A stretch of DNA of 64,000 nucleotides from Alteromonas lipotrueiana (GTDB lineage Bacteria; Pseudomonadota; Gammaproteobacteria; Enterobacterales; Alteromonadaceae), in assembly GCF_019249245.1 (NCBI RefSeq), contig NZ_JAESDK010000013.1, positions 1 to 64,000 of the forward strand. Direction: 5' to 3'. Every line of letters starts with the position of its first letter. Position 1 is the first letter of the stretch. The translations under genes and the position numbers were made by a program. The notes under the pieces are model-generated. The model had not been told where the DNA came from. It made no database searches and worked only from the letters and a program-made list of their open reading frames with translations. Shown in pieces: positions 1-8,497 of this stretch.

Positions 1-108
1 ACAGAGTACCACCAACAGGCAGTTGATCTCTTCTCACCGTTTAACCATGAGTGGTGCACTTATTATCTGAATTCGGGAAACATAGAAACACCCAGGAATT
101 CTAGATGA
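1..108 (+). CDS. C-terminal fragment of a possible CDS cut by the left edge
   Basis: Frame 1 is open from the first base to a TGA at 106-108 and encodes 35 residues rich in aromatic and polar amino acids (it contains LFSPFNHEW). It reads like the tail of a soluble protein, but I do not recognise a family. The gene would end here and converge on the sensor kinase gene at 680. The fragment is too short to exclude a chance open frame. Confidence 0.3.
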   Translation, partial: TEYHQQAVDLFSPFNHEWCTYYLNSGNIETPRNSR

Positions 109-679
109 TTTCTTATTCCATAATAAGCACTTAAAGCCGCGAAAACGGACGCTGTTCACTCAAGCAAACGCGCTTGAATTTACTGTTTTAAAAACTTCAC
201 ATACAATTAAAATATTGCAAAGTAAATATTTGTCTAACTATTGGACGAATCTAGAGATTTCAGTCTCACATCCTTCGAAGTAAACACCCGTCAGTAATTA
301 GTTAGACAATAACTTATATATCTTAAGGCTCACTTAATTTTTACTGAGCATTTACTTAATTTTAGTTGAATTGGAAAAAGAGCATACCACTCTAAACTAC
401 AACCGATATTAGAATACTAATAGCCGCTGCCGCCAAACTAATATTTTTGAGAGGCCCGAAAGAGCGAGTATCTCCCTCCCACAGTCAACTAAAGTTTCGA
501 TAGCAGCAAACGAAAACATGGACCAACAATCTACTATCACTAGTTAAGTATAAAATTGTGAGAAAAATAAGTGGAAGATATAGGTTAGAGGGGAATTAAA
601 AATGATGTTTTAGTCTGAGCCGTAAGAGAGCATTTTTCGTTGAGGCAACATTATTTGTTTTAGGCTATAACCCTAGGCA
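109..679. other. gene-free AT-rich stretch with one regulatory array
   Basis: No convincing protein gene is seen on either strand. The stretch lies between the putative left-edge CDS and the 3' end of the sensor kinase, so it is a convergent intergenic region. It contains a short inverted repeat (TCAAGC at 160-165, GCTTGA at 172-177) and a five-unit 11-bp-period array at 321-370, listed separately. A promoter-type array where no gene starts suggests an unannotated small RNA or a leftover of a rearrangement. Confidence 0.5.
321..370 (-). promoter_or_regulatory. Five-unit 11-bp-period array, candidate response-regulator box
   Basis: Reading the plus strand, hexamers start at 321 (TCTTAA), 332 (ACTTAA), 343 (ACTGAG), 354 (ACTTAA) and 365 (GTTGAA), each followed by 5 bp. 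The phase is exactly 11 bp. On the minus strand these read TTMAGT, the same unit and phase as in the boxes before the response regulator at 2766 and the EptA-like gene at 5316. The -10 candidate 16 bp downstream on the minus strand (TAACTA) is poor. No gene starts to its left. Confidence 0.55.
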
Positions 680-2098
680 TCATAAAATGGGAAATAACAC
701 TGTGAAAGTAATTACTTCTTCTCTTAATGAAACCGATATATCTCCCTCGAGTGCTAAAACAAATGTCTGTACAATCGATAATCCTAACCCAAAATTTTCA
801 GTGCTACTTCGAGCACTGTCTTTTTGCCAAAGAGGGTCAAACATGTTGTTTAAATCGTCATCGCGTAAACACGAAGCGGAGGTGTTACTGACAGAAATAC
901 TCAAATATCTTGACGTTTGTTTGATATAAACAATAATATCAGTGGCTTCGAGACTGTAGTGATGAGCATTTTTTAATATATTAGTAAAAATACTTTCAAA
1001 AGCAAATAGGTTTGAATTAATCGGGTCTATCTCGCTAAGCTTATTTATAAGACAACGAGGGCTCGAATTAATAAGTCGAGTTATAACTTGCACCGGGTCA
1101 AAAACATCATTTTTCTCAAAGCGGTCGTGACTGTAGCGATGAAACAGCAAGATATTTGCGACTATGCTTTGTAATCGAGAACTGATTGCTAAAATATCAG
1201 TTTTGTACGTTTGACCTATTGTTATATCATCTGGAAACTTAATCGACACTTCAGTTAGACTAATAAGCTCTGCAATAGGGGTTTTTAACTCATGTGCTAT
1301 GTCAGACGTGAGTCGTTGCTCTTTAAGATATAGATTTCTATTCTCGTCAATGAACTTGTTAATACTATTTTGAATAGGAATAAGCTCTTCTACTTTATTA
1401 ACTAAATTTACTGCCGCCGACTTATCGGCGAGGCTAATATTCAGTAAGGACTGGGTGAATTCGTCCAGCGGTGTTAAGCCTTTTTTAACCGTTTTTTTAA
1501 CAATTGTCCTTACAATAAAAGCTACGAGCAAAGCTGAGACTAAAAAACTAATATCAATCATCCAAGTTAAAAAATGAAGTTTTTCTGCTGACATAGCATA
1601 GGCTAGCAACATAGGTTTTTGCTGATAACCAGTACTGGCAATTAATTTATTGTACTCTTGCCTATCATCAGAGTCGATTTGAGGAAAAAATCGATAGTAT
1701 AATATCTTCCCATCTCTACCGTCTGGCAATTCAGCCGCTATTAAAAGCTCTTCGCCAACCGTGGCATTTTTATAGGGTAGAGACTTAGTAGCAAAAATAT
1801 CTAAGGTATCAGAGCGTTCGAAAACTTCTTTTCCTAGCCACAGTTGATAATATTCCGGATCCACTTCACCTTCAAATTCGGGCATAAACTCACCAGCAAA
1901 GTCGAATTCTATGTTGTGTACATCTTCTTTGACCAAGGTGGTTAATAGGTGAGCTTTGGTCCGCATAGCTCGATTAAATTCATCGTGTACCCATTTATCA
2001 ATCGCTATATCTGTCATTAAAAGAATTATTACTGTAACAAGCGTAATTGATATGGATAAATTTTTAACGAGTTGGCGATGAATCGACTGTATTTTCAC
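680..2098 (-). CDS. Sensor histidine kinase, QseC/PmrB-like
   Basis: This 472-residue inner-membrane kinase has an N-terminal membrane segment (about 13-30), a periplasmic domain of about 145 residues, a second membrane segment (about 178-198), a linker, and a HisKA domain with the H-box DIAHELKTPIAEL (phospho-acceptor H269). An N-box asparagine (NILKNAHHYS) and a G-box (NFGLGLSIV) close the ATPase domain. It starts with GTG, overlapping the response-regulator stop as GTGA, so the two are translationally coupled. QseC and PmrB kinases sense envelope or metal stress. The signal here is unknown, but the neighbouring EptA-like and glycosyltransferase genes point to lipopolysaccharide modification. 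Confidence 0.9.
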   Translation of the reverse strand: MKIQSIHRQLVKNLSISITLVTVIILLMTDIAIDKWVHDEFNRAMRTKAHLLTTLVKEDVHNIEFDFAGEFMPEFEGEVDPEYYQLWLGKEVFERSDTLDIFATKSLPYKNATVGEELLIAAELPDGRDGKILYYRFFPQIDSDDRQEYNKLIASTGYQQKPMLLAYAMSAEKLHFLTWMIDISFLVSALLVAFIVRTIVKKTVKKGLTPLDEFTQSLLNISLADKSAAVNLVNKVEELIPIQNSINKFIDENRNLYLKEQRLTSDIAHELKTPIAELISLTEVSIKFPDDITIGQTYKTDILAISSRLQSIVANILLFHRYSHDRFEKNDVFDPVQVITRLINSSPRCLINKLSEIDPINSNLFAFESIFTNILKNAHHYSLEATDIIVYIKQTSRYLSISVSNTSASCLRDDDLNNMFDPLWQKDSARSSTENFGLGLSIVQTFVLALEGDISVSLREEVITFTVLFPIL

Positions 2099-2766
2099 TG
2101 AATCACCATATACCCAAAGCCGCGTTTAGTCACTATAGGTAAAAGGCTGCCAGCCACTTTCGTTTTTTTACGCGCTGAGGATAAATGTGCTTCAATAGAA
2201 TTTTTGGATATCGCATCATATTGACCAGCAATATGCTCGCTCAGTTTTTCGGCAGTTACAATCGTATTTTGGTTTGTAAATAAGCACTCTACAATTTTGT
2301 ATTCATTAGGAGTCAGATCGATAAATTTAGTTTCGAAACGAAGCGTTTTGAGCTGCATATCCAATGTTAAGCCATTTATTTCAATTTTATCGATTTCCCT
2401 TCTAAGGGTTCCACGTCGTAATAACGAAAGTAAACGGGCGTGCAGTTCTTCAAACGAAAATGGTTTCGTTAAATAGTCATCGGCTCCAGTTAGCAGCCCT
2501 TTGACTCTATCTTCAGGCTCACTCTTGGCAGATAGAAGCAATACTCTCGTATCTAGCTTATTTTGCCTGAGGGTTTTTAACACCGTTAAACCGTCTAAAC
2601 TGGGTAGCATGATATCCAAAACGATAACATCATAGTCGCCCGTCAGGACCATACTTAAACCGTCTGAACCATCGCCAGTCTCATCGATAGTGAAACCTAA
2701 GTTTCTCAATCCCGCCGCCAAACTTCTGCGTAGTGATGACGAATCCTCTATTAGTAATACTTTCAT
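2095..2766 (-). CDS. OmpR/PhoB-family response regulator, QseB/PmrA-like
   Basis: The 223-residue protein has a receiver domain with the acidic pair E7-D8, phospho-acceptor D51 (VLDIML), S79 and K101, then a winged-helix DNA-binding domain ending in RGFGYMV. It is the first gene of the operon with the kinase at 680. Three 11-bp-period units (2802-2829) stand in its own promoter, followed at 16 bp by TAAAAT, which suggests autoregulation. The same units occur before the EptA-like gene and the glycosyltransferase operon, so these are its likely targets. The QseB/PmrA assignment rests on size, domain order and the tandem-box architecture. Confidence 0.92.
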   Translation of the reverse strand: MKVLLIEDSSSLRRSLAAGLRNLGFTIDETGDGSDGLSMVLTGDYDVIVLDIMLPSLDGLTVLKTLRQNKLDTRVLLLSAKSEPEDRVKGLLTGADDYLTKPFSFEELHARLLSLLRRGTLRREIDKIEINGLTLDMQLKTLRFETKFIDLTPNEYKIVECLFTNQNTIVTAEKLSEHIAGQYDAISKNSIEAHLSSARKKTKVAGSLLPIVTKRGFGYMVIQ

Positions 2767-2779
2767 AGTACGCCCTTAA

Positions 2780-2829
2780 ATTTTAGAGTCTGCATGCCTA
2801 AACTTAAGGTTTGCTGAAATTTCACTGAA
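2780..2829 (-). promoter_or_regulatory. Promoter and candidate autoregulatory box of the response regulator
   Basis: On the minus strand the units TTCAGT (2829-2824), TTCAGC (2818-2813) and TTAAGT (2807-2802) recur with an exact 11-bp period. The last unit sits where a -35 element would be, and 16 bp further comes TAAAAT (2785-2780) as -10. The arrangement resembles activated promoters of OmpR-family regulators such as PmrA. Confidence 0.6.
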
Positions 2830-2868
2830 TCATTCCCAAACGATAAGTCATTTTGATGTGGCCAAGGC

Positions 2869-3645
2869 TTACTCATTTGTTAGCAGTGAAAATTTTACCG
2901 AAGTAGCTTCAAGCCTGGCTTGAAGCTTACCATCTTTTTTTTGTACAATTTTAATAGGTAAGAAAGCTTTGTCGATGTCAAACCAAATCGACGTTTCTCT
3001 AGAGCTATTCTGTCTGGTTCTTACTAACAAAATGGTATTGATTGTGCCCTTATTAAGGGTTAACTGCTGGAGACCCTTGTAGATAAATTGGTAAGTTTGC
3101 TCACCATCATCCTCTTTGATTTTAAAATTCACATCTTCCCTCAATCCTGAACATACTAATTCTCTGAGATGCTCATAAACAGCTAATGGGTCCAAGAGAG
3201 TCTTGGTTTTTAAAAGGCTTTGCTTCTCTGGCGATAGATTATTTACCGCATATTCTTTGCGAGTGAATTTTTTAAAAGGCTTTTTGCTCTTATACGTATA
3301 CGTACTCGTTGTGAATCCCAATGTATCATATTGTGATAGGACACTTCCCTCTTCTTGAACGAACTTCAAAGGCCCCGCGGATACTCTCACAGTTGAGAGA
3401 AGCGTTGCTTGACTAGTTTGTGATTCATGACTAAGTTGTTTAGTGGCACGACCAAGTTTGATATGACCTTTAAATGCATTATATTGAAGATGATAATTCG
3501 CCACCCGACAGTTCTTGATATCCACTGCGGGCAAGGGTTTATCTAAATCAGAAGTGAGATTTATGGCAAAAGCTTGCGAAAGTGTAAGTATGTATATAAC
3601 TAATGTAACACCAATATTACGAATATTTAGAATGTAGATAAACAA
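2869..3645 (-). CDS. DUF3108 domain-containing exported protein
   Basis: The protein has 258 residues and a hydrophobic N-terminus ending in an AFA-type signal peptidase site near residue 28. The mature part is beta-rich, with phrases such as YNAFKGHIKLGRATKQL and IWFDIDKAFLPIKIVQKKDG that are typical of DUF3108. Members are periplasmic or outer-membrane-associated proteins without an established reaction. GGAG stands at the right distance before the ATG. The gene lies 78 bp downstream of the EptA-like gene on the same strand and is probably co-transcribed with it, so an envelope role is likely. Confidence 0.75.
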   Translation of the reverse strand: MFIYILNIRNIGVTLVIYILTLSQAFAINLTSDLDKPLPAVDIKNCRVANYHLQYNAFKGHIKLGRATKQLSHESQTSQATLLSTVRVSAGPLKFVQEEGSVLSQYDTLGFTTSTYTYKSKKPFKKFTRKEYAVNNLSPEKQSLLKTKTLLDPLAVYEHLRELVCSGLREDVNFKIKEDDGEQTYQFIYKGLQQLTLNKGTINTILLVRTRQNSSRETSIWFDIDKAFLPIKIVQKKDGKLQARLEATSVKFSLLTNE

Positions 3646-3723
3646 TCAGTTTCTCCGTTAGTCAAGTTAACAAGTTTTGGTTTATAAAAGAATTGTGTGC
3701 GTTTTCTAACTCCGTTTAAAAGG

Positions 3724-5316
3724 TTAATTTAAACAGAGATTTTGGATATCAAACGAATGTTTATATGCTTTGGACTTGATGTGGAATTGCCCTAACAGCG
3801 AATGAGGAATGGTGTTATAAGTAAGATTAGTATGTGTTTGAGATAAGCAATTATTAGGCAATCTTGGGTCAACGATGTGTATAGGAACCGTTAACTGTTC
3901 CTCTGGTGCTATAGCTTTTGGAGTTCCATGAAAATATAGCCCTTTTTCCCCTAATGATTCTCCGAATTCAGCAGTGAAAATTAGTGAAACTTCAAGAGAT
4001 GAGTGCCTACTTTGGAAAGCAAAAAGCTGGGCGGCCGCCCTTTCTAACATCGACTTTAAATATAACAATGCATTTTTATAGCTGTTTATAAGTGCTTGAT
4101 CGCTGCATCTTCTGACTAAAAGAGTTACACATTCCGGTGTATATTTGGAGTAGTCGATTGGGTAAAATTTTGAATAAAGAGGTGAGCCCACTGCTTTCGT
4201 TCTAATGACTATAAGATTTGATTCAGCGGGATTCAAATTATTTAGTGTATCGGTCAGTAGATTTGCAAATAACTGTTCATCTAAACAATTAGCTTGATCA
4301 CAAGTTACACCGCGTTCTTCAATGTCTGATTTTTGACAAATTATTCCGCAAGGTTGATTGTTGCTTAACCAAAACACATTCACACCCGCTAACGTTAACA
4401 AGTCAATCAAGTTTTGTTGGTGCGATGCTTTTAGCTCACTATACTCAGGCGCGGAAAGCAAAGAAAACATACATTGTAAAGACGAGTCGCTAAATGTGTT
4501 GCATGCTTCAATACGCGTAGTTTGCGAATGTACCTGTTTACCTTCTGATAATACTATTTGATTGAATAAGTCCGACCTTATAGATTTACTAATAATTAAC
4601 AAAACTGTCTTAGGAGCAGATTTTCTATCGATATACGGCGCCTTGTCAAATATCGTAAAATTGAGAACAGGCGAAAACCAAATCTGCTGTATATACTTAT
4701 TGCTGCTATCAATAAAGTGGTAAGGAATCACCTCACTTCGTGTCATTCGAGCACTCTTATATATTGGAGTGACTGCATCTTCTATCAATTTGTAAATAAA
4801 GAACAGAAAAAGACTAGCTAATACTATCGTAAAAATATAGTTAAGGCCTTCTTTTTTCAACCCTCCCCAGTCTACTTTAACTTTTAAAAGGATAAGCGAA
4901 GGAGCTACCCACAACCCCAAAAGCATGCTAATAAATTTAAATGATAAGAATCGACCGCCACCTTCAACCCATTCTGAAAAATTAAACGCAGAAGGGTTAT
5001 ATTGTTTCCCACTCAAATTACTAAATAATAAAACCGTACTGATAAAAAATAAAATAATAATTAAAGGTTTAAACAAAAACCGTATGCTACAAAGTGATAT
5101 TAATAAGACATTGAGAACAAGTAGCCAAATCACTATTAATGCATAAAGGGATACAACTGATACCGAGTATTCGCCGAGCGCACGCCACATCTCCGTGAGA
5201 AATGGAGTGTTGTAAGCAAACAGTAACCACAATGATACTATCACTACCACTAAATGCAAAGGTTTTGGTGTTCTCAGAGGTTTAAATAGGTTTTTTATTT
5301 GTCGGGTTATTTCCAT
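3724..5316 (-). CDS. EptA/MCR-family phosphoethanolamine transferase homologue, degenerate active site
   Basis: The 530-residue protein has about five N-terminal membrane segments (22-178) and a periplasmic alkaline-phosphatase-fold domain. Family landmarks are clear: CMFS (282-285), the paired cysteines, FGESLGEKG (451-459), FHGTPKAIAPEEQ (462-474). EptA/MCR enzymes move phosphoethanolamine to lipid A through a Thr nucleophile and Zn ligands. Here the usual Glu of GET is K244, the Thr is S275, the His of NHGP is G377, and the Asp-His before GESLGE is E450-F451. Only H463 survives. The frame is intact, so this looks like a pseudoenzyme or an enzyme with changed chemistry. Tandem regulator boxes precede it. 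Confidence 0.85.
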   Translation of the reverse strand: MEITRQIKNLFKPLRTPKPLHLVVVIVSLWLLFAYNTPFLTEMWRALGEYSVSVVSLYALIVIWLLVLNVLLISLCSIRFLFKPLIIILFFISTVLLFSNLSGKQYNPSAFNFSEWVEGGGRFLSFKFISMLLGLWVAPSLILLKVKVDWGGLKKEGLNYIFTIVLASLFLFFIYKLIEDAVTPIYKSARMTRSEVIPYHFIDSSNKYIQQIWFSPVLNFTIFDKAPYIDRKSAPKTVLLIISKSIRSDLFNQIVLSEGKQVHSQTTRIEACNTFSDSSLQCMFSLLSAPEYSELKASHQQNLIDLLTLAGVNVFWLSNNQPCGIICQKSDIEERGVTCDQANCLDEQLFANLLTDTLNNLNPAESNLIVIRTKAVGSPLYSKFYPIDYSKYTPECVTLLVRRCSDQALINSYKNALLYLKSMLERAAAQLFAFQSRHSSLEVSLIFTAEFGESLGEKGLYFHGTPKAIAPEEQLTVPIHIVDPRLPNNCLSQTHTNLTYNTIPHSLLGQFHIKSKAYKHSFDIQNLCLN

Positions 5317-5341
5317 GTCTGGCTTTTTGCAGAGCTAACTA

Positions 5342-5391
5342 GATTTAGAGGTTACATAAATAAACTTAAGTTATATTGAAGATAAACTTAA
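5342..5391 (-). promoter_or_regulatory. Promoter and candidate regulator box of the EptA-like gene
   Basis: On the minus strand TTAAGT (5391-5386), TTCAAT (5380-5375) and TTAAGT (5369-5364) follow each other with an 11-bp period. After 16 bp comes TAAATC (5347-5342) as -10. Unit, phase and distance to the -10 match the response-regulator promoter at 2780-2829. Confidence 0.6.
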
Positions 5392-5442
5392 TAAAAACAA
5401 TGGAACCCACTTATTAAAATTTAGTTGGAAATTATGGTTAAC

Positions 5443-5470
5443 TTCAAAAAATTTTCAGTTAATCTTAAGC
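5443..5470 (+). promoter_or_regulatory. Candidate regulator box of the glycosyltransferase operon
   Basis: On the plus strand TTCAAA (5443-5448), TTCAGT (5454-5459) and TTAAGC (5465-5470) are spaced by exactly 11 bp and face the gtrB-like gene. The -10 is unclear: TACTAA at 5491 is 20 bp downstream. It is the mirror counterpart of the box at 5364-5391 in the same divergent region. Confidence 0.45.
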
Positions 5471-5518
5471 TTGCATTTGCATACTCTCGCTACTAACTTT
5501 AATTGTGAGTATTTGCCA

Positions 5519-6526
5519 ATGCAACAACATCGATTACGGGACACCAATGTTAAATCAATATCAATCCTAGTACCCGTATTTAATGAAAGTAAGGTCCTTC
5601 CTATTTTCTTTGAACGAATCGAACCGTTATTGAAAAAATTGGCATATCACACTGAACTTCTATTTGTGGATGATGGAAGTACAGACAACTCTTGTAATTT
5701 AATCAATAACAGAAAAAGCATAAGTGATAAAAGAAAATTAATTAAATTGAGTCGTAATTTTGGCAAAGAAGCAGCTTTGTGCGCAGGTTTAAACGCAGCG
5801 ACTGGCGATGCTGTCATAATTATTGATGTCGACCTACAAGATCCACCTGAGCTCATTATCGATATGGTTGAAGCATGGGAAGCTGGTGCAGACGTAGTCA
5901 ACATGAAAAGAACTATTAGAGAAGGTGAGTCATGGTTTAAGCTAGTCTGCGCCAAAGGGTTTTATAAATTACTCAATAAATTGTCAGATACCTACATTCC
6001 AGAAAACGTGGGTGATTTTCGATTGATTGCCAGAAATGTAGTCGACGTCATTAACGCTATGCCAGAAAGAAACATATATATGAAAGGCATATTCTCTTGG
6101 CCGGGATTTAACACAACTACTATTAACTTCAATCGCTGCGCTCGGCGAGCAGGCGAATCAAAATGGCCTTTTCTAAAATTAGTCAAACTTGCTCTGGATG
6201 GCATTACATCCTTTAGCACAAAACCTTTGCAAATCGCGACATGGTCTGGTGGTTTGCTTGCTTTAGCTTCCTTTCTTTATGGCATGTTTGTTTTCATGAA
6301 AACCATGCTCTGGGGAGAGGTTGTGACCGGATACCCAACCTTAATGATTACAGTCCTCGCATTAGGTGGCTTTCAGTTGTTAACAGTAGGAATAATGGGG
6401 GCTTACATCGGTCGTATCTACAGTGAGGTACAAAATAGACCAAGATATGTCATTGAAGAAGAAGTGCAACATCACAATCGTCCTGCTCAAGTTCAATCAC
6501 TAAGTAAAAAGAGAGTGAATACATAG
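5519..6526 (+). CDS. GtrB/ArnC-like polyprenyl-phosphate glycosyltransferase (GT2)
   Basis: The likely product transfers a sugar from a nucleotide donor to undecaprenyl phosphate at the inner membrane. A GT2 domain contains FVDDGSTDNS, IDVDLQDPPE (the DXD-type metal site) and SRNFGKEAA. Two membrane segments follow (IATWSGGLLALASFLYGMFV and LMITVLALGGFQLLTVGIMG). An in-frame TTG at 5471 would add 16 residues, but it lies at the edge of the regulator box, so I choose the ATG at 5519. The gene heads an operon with an ArnT-like transferase (1-bp overlap) and GtrA. Confidence 0.88.
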   Translation: MQQHRLRDTNVKSISILVPVFNESKVLPIFFERIEPLLKKLAYHTELLFVDDGSTDNSCNLINNRKSISDKRKLIKLSRNFGKEAALCAGLNAATGDAVIIIDVDLQDPPELIIDMVEAWEAGADVVNMKRTIREGESWFKLVCAKGFYKLLNKLSDTYIPENVGDFRLIARNVVDVINAMPERNIYMKGIFSWPGFNTTTINFNRCARRAGESKWPFLKLVKLALDGITSFSTKPLQIATWSGGLLALASFLYGMFVFMKTMLWGEVVTGYPTLMITVLALGGFQLLTVGIMGAYIGRIYSEVQNRPRYVIEEEVQHHNRPAQVQSLSKKRVNT

Positions 6527-7926
6527 TGTTTCGGAAAATCCATCCCCTGTTACTATTGGTTGCTGGCTTCATTATTTTTAGAATGTTCACTTTGAGCCTT
6601 TACCCGCTCATTGATACAACAGAAGCAAGGTATGGTGAAATTGCTAGGATCATGGTTGAAACAGGCAACTGGGTAACCCCACAATTCGATTATGATGTTC
6701 CATTTTGGGGGAAACCCCCGCTGCATACCTGGATAAGCGCAGTGGGTGGAAAAGCATTTGGTATTTCCGAGTTTTCTATGAGGCTTCCCCACCTCCTTAC
6801 AAGTATCCTTACTCTTATAGTCGCGAGTCTTTTCGCGAAACGATTTTTATTATCAGTACCTTTAGTGGGTCTTGTGCTTACAACCACACTAGGTTTCTTT
6901 GTGGCTAGCGGCATGATAATGACTGATGCTCTGTTGTTGTTAGGTATGACAATGGCAATGACTGGTTTTGCTACTTGTTGGTATCAGAATTCACGCTTCC
7001 ATGCATATATAGGATTTACCGGTATAGGTATAGGCTTGCTCGCTAAAGGACCTATTATTGTTGTCCTAATTGGACTAACCCTTTTACCATGGTTAGTGTT
7101 TAATTTTGGTATTCTGAAAGGCGCCAAAATGCTATTCCAACGCATACCTCTTGTGTCTGGCTTTCTACTTTCCATGTTCATCGCCGTACCCTGGTATTTG
7201 CTAGCAGAACAAGCTACCCCCGGATTTCTTAACTATTTTATTATTGGCGAGCATGTTCTTAGGTTCATTCAAAGTGGATGGGAAGGAGACTTGTATGGAA
7301 CGGCGCACAGTGAGCCTAGAGGAATCATATGGCTATATTGGGTAGCTATTGGTTTTCCTTGGTCTTTTTTCCTTATAGCAAGCTTATTTTCTGAAGCAAA
7401 AAGGAAAAAAATATTTAAATCATCTAAAAATGAACGCTTTGCCAAGTTAAATAGTTATTTAATCTGTTGGCTGATAAGTCCAATGCTTTTATTTACGTTT
7501 TCGGGAAACATTCTTGCAATCTATGCATTACCTGGCATTCCTGCACTGGCATTACTAATCGCTCGTTTTGATTCTAGCGTGAAATTCTATCATGTCCTCG
7601 CTAGTTTCCTGACGCCAGTTTTAATGGTTGTTTACCTTATCTGGTTTATCCCGCAGATCTCAGAAAACAAAAGTGACAAATTATTGCTTAACAATGCAGA
7701 TGAAAAACTACCGTTGTATTACTTAGGAAAGCGCAGTTTTTCGGGGAGATTCTATACAAGTGGCAAAGCAAAAGTGGTGAAAGAATGGGATGGACCAATG
7801 GAGTTAAACAGCTCTTATTACCTTGTGGCTAATTCGCGGAAAGCATCTAATAAAGGTTTGACAGAAGCGTGCAAACTAATAAGCAAGAATACAAGGCATC
7901 ATCTCTTATTATGCACCCCTCAATAA
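6526..7926 (+). CDS. GT39/ArnT-like membrane glycosyltransferase
   Basis: The 466-residue protein starts at a GTG that overlaps the previous stop by one base. The first loop has DTTEARYGEIARIMVETGNW and WGKPPLHTW, matching the acidic catalytic loop of PMT/ArnT-type enzymes. These take a sugar from a polyprenyl-phosphate carrier on the periplasmic side. About ten hydrophobic segments follow. ArnT itself is near 550 residues, so this is a shorter GT39 relative. With the GtrB-like and GtrA genes it forms a typical carrier-charging, flipping and transfer set. The acceptor, perhaps lipid A, core or O-antigen, is not shown by the sequence. Confidence 0.85.
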   Translation: MFRKIHPLLLLVAGFIIFRMFTLSLYPLIDTTEARYGEIARIMVETGNWVTPQFDYDVPFWGKPPLHTWISAVGGKAFGISEFSMRLPHLLTSILTLIVASLFAKRFLLSVPLVGLVLTTTLGFFVASGMIMTDALLLLGMTMAMTGFATCWYQNSRFHAYIGFTGIGIGLLAKGPIIVVLIGLTLLPWLVFNFGILKGAKMLFQRIPLVSGFLLSMFIAVPWYLLAEQATPGFLNYFIIGEHVLRFIQSGWEGDLYGTAHSEPRGIIWLYWVAIGFPWSFFLIASLFSEAKRKKIFKSSKNERFAKLNSYLICWLISPMLLFTFSGNILAIYALPGIPALALLIARFDSSVKFYHVLASFLTPVLMVVYLIWFIPQISENKSDKLLLNNADEKLPLYYLGKRSFSGRFYTSGKAKVVKEWDGPMELNSSYYLVANSRKASNKGLTEACKLISKNTRHHLLLCTPQ

Positions 7927-8342
7927 CCAAATCTCACTCACAGAAACTGCGCTTTTTGTTAGTTGGGGGAGTCGCATTTGGAATAGACTTGGGTGTATTC
8001 GCAAGCCTTTCTTTTTATTTTGGAATTGATACGCATGTTTCAAGGGTTGTTGCTTTCGTGATTGCAGTATTGGTCACATGTGTTGGCAACCGACTACTGA
8101 CTTTTTCTGACCGAGATCATATTCAATTGCACAAACAGTATATCAAAGCAATAGTGGCCGGCATCGTATCTCTTTGCCCTAACTTGCTATTATTCACTCT
8201 TTTATTAAGTCTTTTACCTGCGCATATAGTCTCAACGGTAATTGCATTTGGCTTTGGTACAAGTGCAGGTATAGTTACCAACTACCTATTGAGTAGTCAA
8301 TTTGTATTTAGACAAGATTCAAGTTGTAGTCTGCCGCATTAG
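7911..8342 (+). CDS. GtrA-family membrane protein, putative polyprenyl-phosphate-sugar flippase
   Basis: Starting at the ATG at 7911 the protein has 143 residues and four membrane segments, beginning with LRFLLVGGVAFGIDLGVF, the usual GtrA opening. The conserved NRLLTF after the second helix and the ending NYLLSSQFVF also fit. It overlaps the GT39 gene by 16 bp. An upstream in-frame start at 7869 would deepen this overlap and is less likely. GtrA proteins are thought to flip undecaprenyl-phosphate-linked sugars to the periplasm. It is the last gene of the operon. Confidence 0.88.
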   Translation: MHPSITKSHSQKLRFLLVGGVAFGIDLGVFASLSFYFGIDTHVSRVVAFVIAVLVTCVGNRLLTFSDRDHIQLHKQYIKAIVAGIVSLCPNLLLFTLLLSLLPAHIVSTVIAFGFGTSAGIVTNYLLSSQFVFRQDSSCSLPH

Positions 8343-8497
8343 TTGAAGTGAAATAACAAACTAGCGAAAAATCAAAACAATTAAAAACAAAATTAGAACT
8401 GAGCCGGTAACCTTTTCCTATCGAAGGTTTTAGGTTAATACATGCATAATCCTCTGTTCAAAATATTAATACTGTAAATACCTGTAGTGGCCAATAA

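Noticed and set aside
34-159. Minus-strand 41-codon open frame from a GTG at 159
   Set aside because: Short, no ribosome-binding site, no recognisable motif. It overlaps the plus-strand frame that runs in from the left edge.
8409-8429. AACCTT...AAGGTT stem after gtrA as an operon terminator
   Set aside because: Only six A/T-rich pairs with a 9-base loop and an interrupted T-run; too weak to call.
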